Shown in pieces: positions 63,606 through 64,000 of a stretch of DNA of 64,000 nt. The notes under the pieces were generated by a model. That model did no database searches, was not told the DNA's origin, and saw only the letters and a list, made by a program, of their open reading frames with translations. The DNA is from JAALKW01 sp963974485 (GTDB taxonomy: Bacteria; Pseudomonadota; Gammaproteobacteria; Legionellales; Legionellaceae). The stretch is taken from NCBI GenBank assembly GCA_963974485.1, contig CAXBBS010000010.1, positions 1 to 64,000 of the forward strand, read 5' to 3'. A program made the position numbers and the translations under genes. The first letter of the stretch is position 1. Each line of letters opens with the position of its first letter.

Positions 63606-64000
63606 ATGGAATCGGTGCGATTAATATTATTAGGTGGGCCTGGGGCTGGTAAAGGAACGCAAGCCGCTCAATTAGCTGAACATTTCGGTATCCCTCAAAT
63701 TTCAACGGGTGACATGTTACGTGCGGCGGTTGCTGCAAAAACCCCGCTGGGTTTGAGTGCAAAAAAAATCATGGACGCGGGGCAATTGATTTCGGATGAT
63801 ATTATTATTGGACTTGTTCAAGAGCGTTTAAAACAACCGGATTGTGAACGAGGTTTTTTATTGGATGGTTTTCCCCGAACGATTCCTCAGGCTGAAGCTT
63901 TGCAAAATGCGAATATTGCGCTTGATCATGTCATTGAAATTGCGGTCAACGATGAAGAAATCGTAAAGCGCATCAGTGGTCGACGTGTTCATCTGACGTC
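63606..64000 (+). CDS. adk: Adenylate kinase (5' part, cut by window edge)
   Basis: About 131 codons of adenylate kinase are present; the family is about 215 aa, so the LID-domain end and C-terminus lie beyond the window. The P-loop is LLGGPGAGKGTQA, the AMP-binding part is QISTGDMLRAAV, and FLLDGFPRTIPQAEAL and the start of the LID (KRISGRRVH) are seen. The ATG has TAGGAGA five bases upstream. The enzyme interconverts ATP, ADP and AMP. Confidence 0.96.
   Translation, partial: MESVRLILLGGPGAGKGTQAAQLAEHFGIPQISTGDMLRAAVAAKTPLGLSAKKIMDAGQLISDDIIIGLVQERLKQPDCERGFLLDGFPRTIPQAEALQNANIALDHVIEIAVNDEEIVKRISGRRVHLT

Overview
The window reads as chromosomal DNA of a gammaproteobacterium with moderate-to-low GC, most probably a member of the Legionellales (Legionella, Coxiella, Berkiella, Aquicella type). 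This is inferred from protein likeness and context and has not been tested by phylogeny. The evidence is gammaproteobacterial gene order (coaBC-dut-algC, sdhCDAB-sucABCD, aceE-aceF-lpd, yibN-secB-gpsA), a legiolysin-like 4-hydroxyphenylpyruvate dioxygenase operon, absence of ispE from the usual lolB-ispE-tRNAGln-prs neighbourhood (Legionella and Coxiella make isoprenoids by the mevalonate route), and several unrecognised proteins of effector-like build scattered between housekeeping genes.

Layout. 1-3.1 kb: terminator, then an HlyD/ABC/permease export operon. 3.1-8.7 kb: a small exported SecD-P1-like protein, an AAA ATPase, coaBC-dut-algC, and a conserved hypothetical. 8.7-18.8 kb: a compact TCA block (sdhCDAB, sucAB, sucCD) followed by pdxH. 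18.9-21.8 kb: an RMF-like small protein, an ankyrin/transmembrane protein and a 9-bp minisatellite. 21.8-30.5 kb: MFS transporter, DUF945-like protein, fis, prs, tRNA-Gln, lolB, coaD, plsC, a poly-serine membrane protein, a fatty acid desaturase and zipA. 30.6-39.4 kb: a tightly coupled nine-gene chemosensory operon (CheW, CheR-TPR, CheW, soluble PAS-MCP, CheA-REC, CheB, CheY, CheC, PAS-GGDEF). 39.4-45.2 kb: gpsA, secB, rhodanese, carB, greA. 45.3-49.3 kb: HAD acid phosphatase, a hypothetical, and tyrosine catabolism genes maiA-fahA-hpd. 49.5-51.7 kb: a protein with OTU-protease-like boxes in permuted order, convergent with a multi-pass membrane protein. 51.8-58.8 kb: O-methyltransferase, amino-acid dehydrogenase, glycerophosphodiesterase, Kef-type antiporter, Cys-rich lipoprotein, aceE. 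58.8-64 kb: aceF, lpd, a lytic transglycosylase-like lipoprotein, two small proteins sharing a C-terminal tail, and the 5' part of adk, cut by the window edge.

Functionally the window joins central carbon metabolism (pyruvate dehydrogenase, 2-oxoglutarate dehydrogenase, succinyl-CoA synthetase, succinate dehydrogenase), amino-acid use (tyrosine and branched-chain deamination), CoA, nucleotide and lipid synthesis, and one sensory pathway that probably ends in cyclic-di-GMP. The most unusual items are the permuted OTU-like protein, the CheC/GGDEF chemosensory operon with a soluble receptor, and the tandem pair of proteins with a common C-terminal tail. No insertion sequence, prophage or CRISPR array is visible. 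No gap over 300 bases lacks a gene; the largest (21592-21830) holds a minisatellite.
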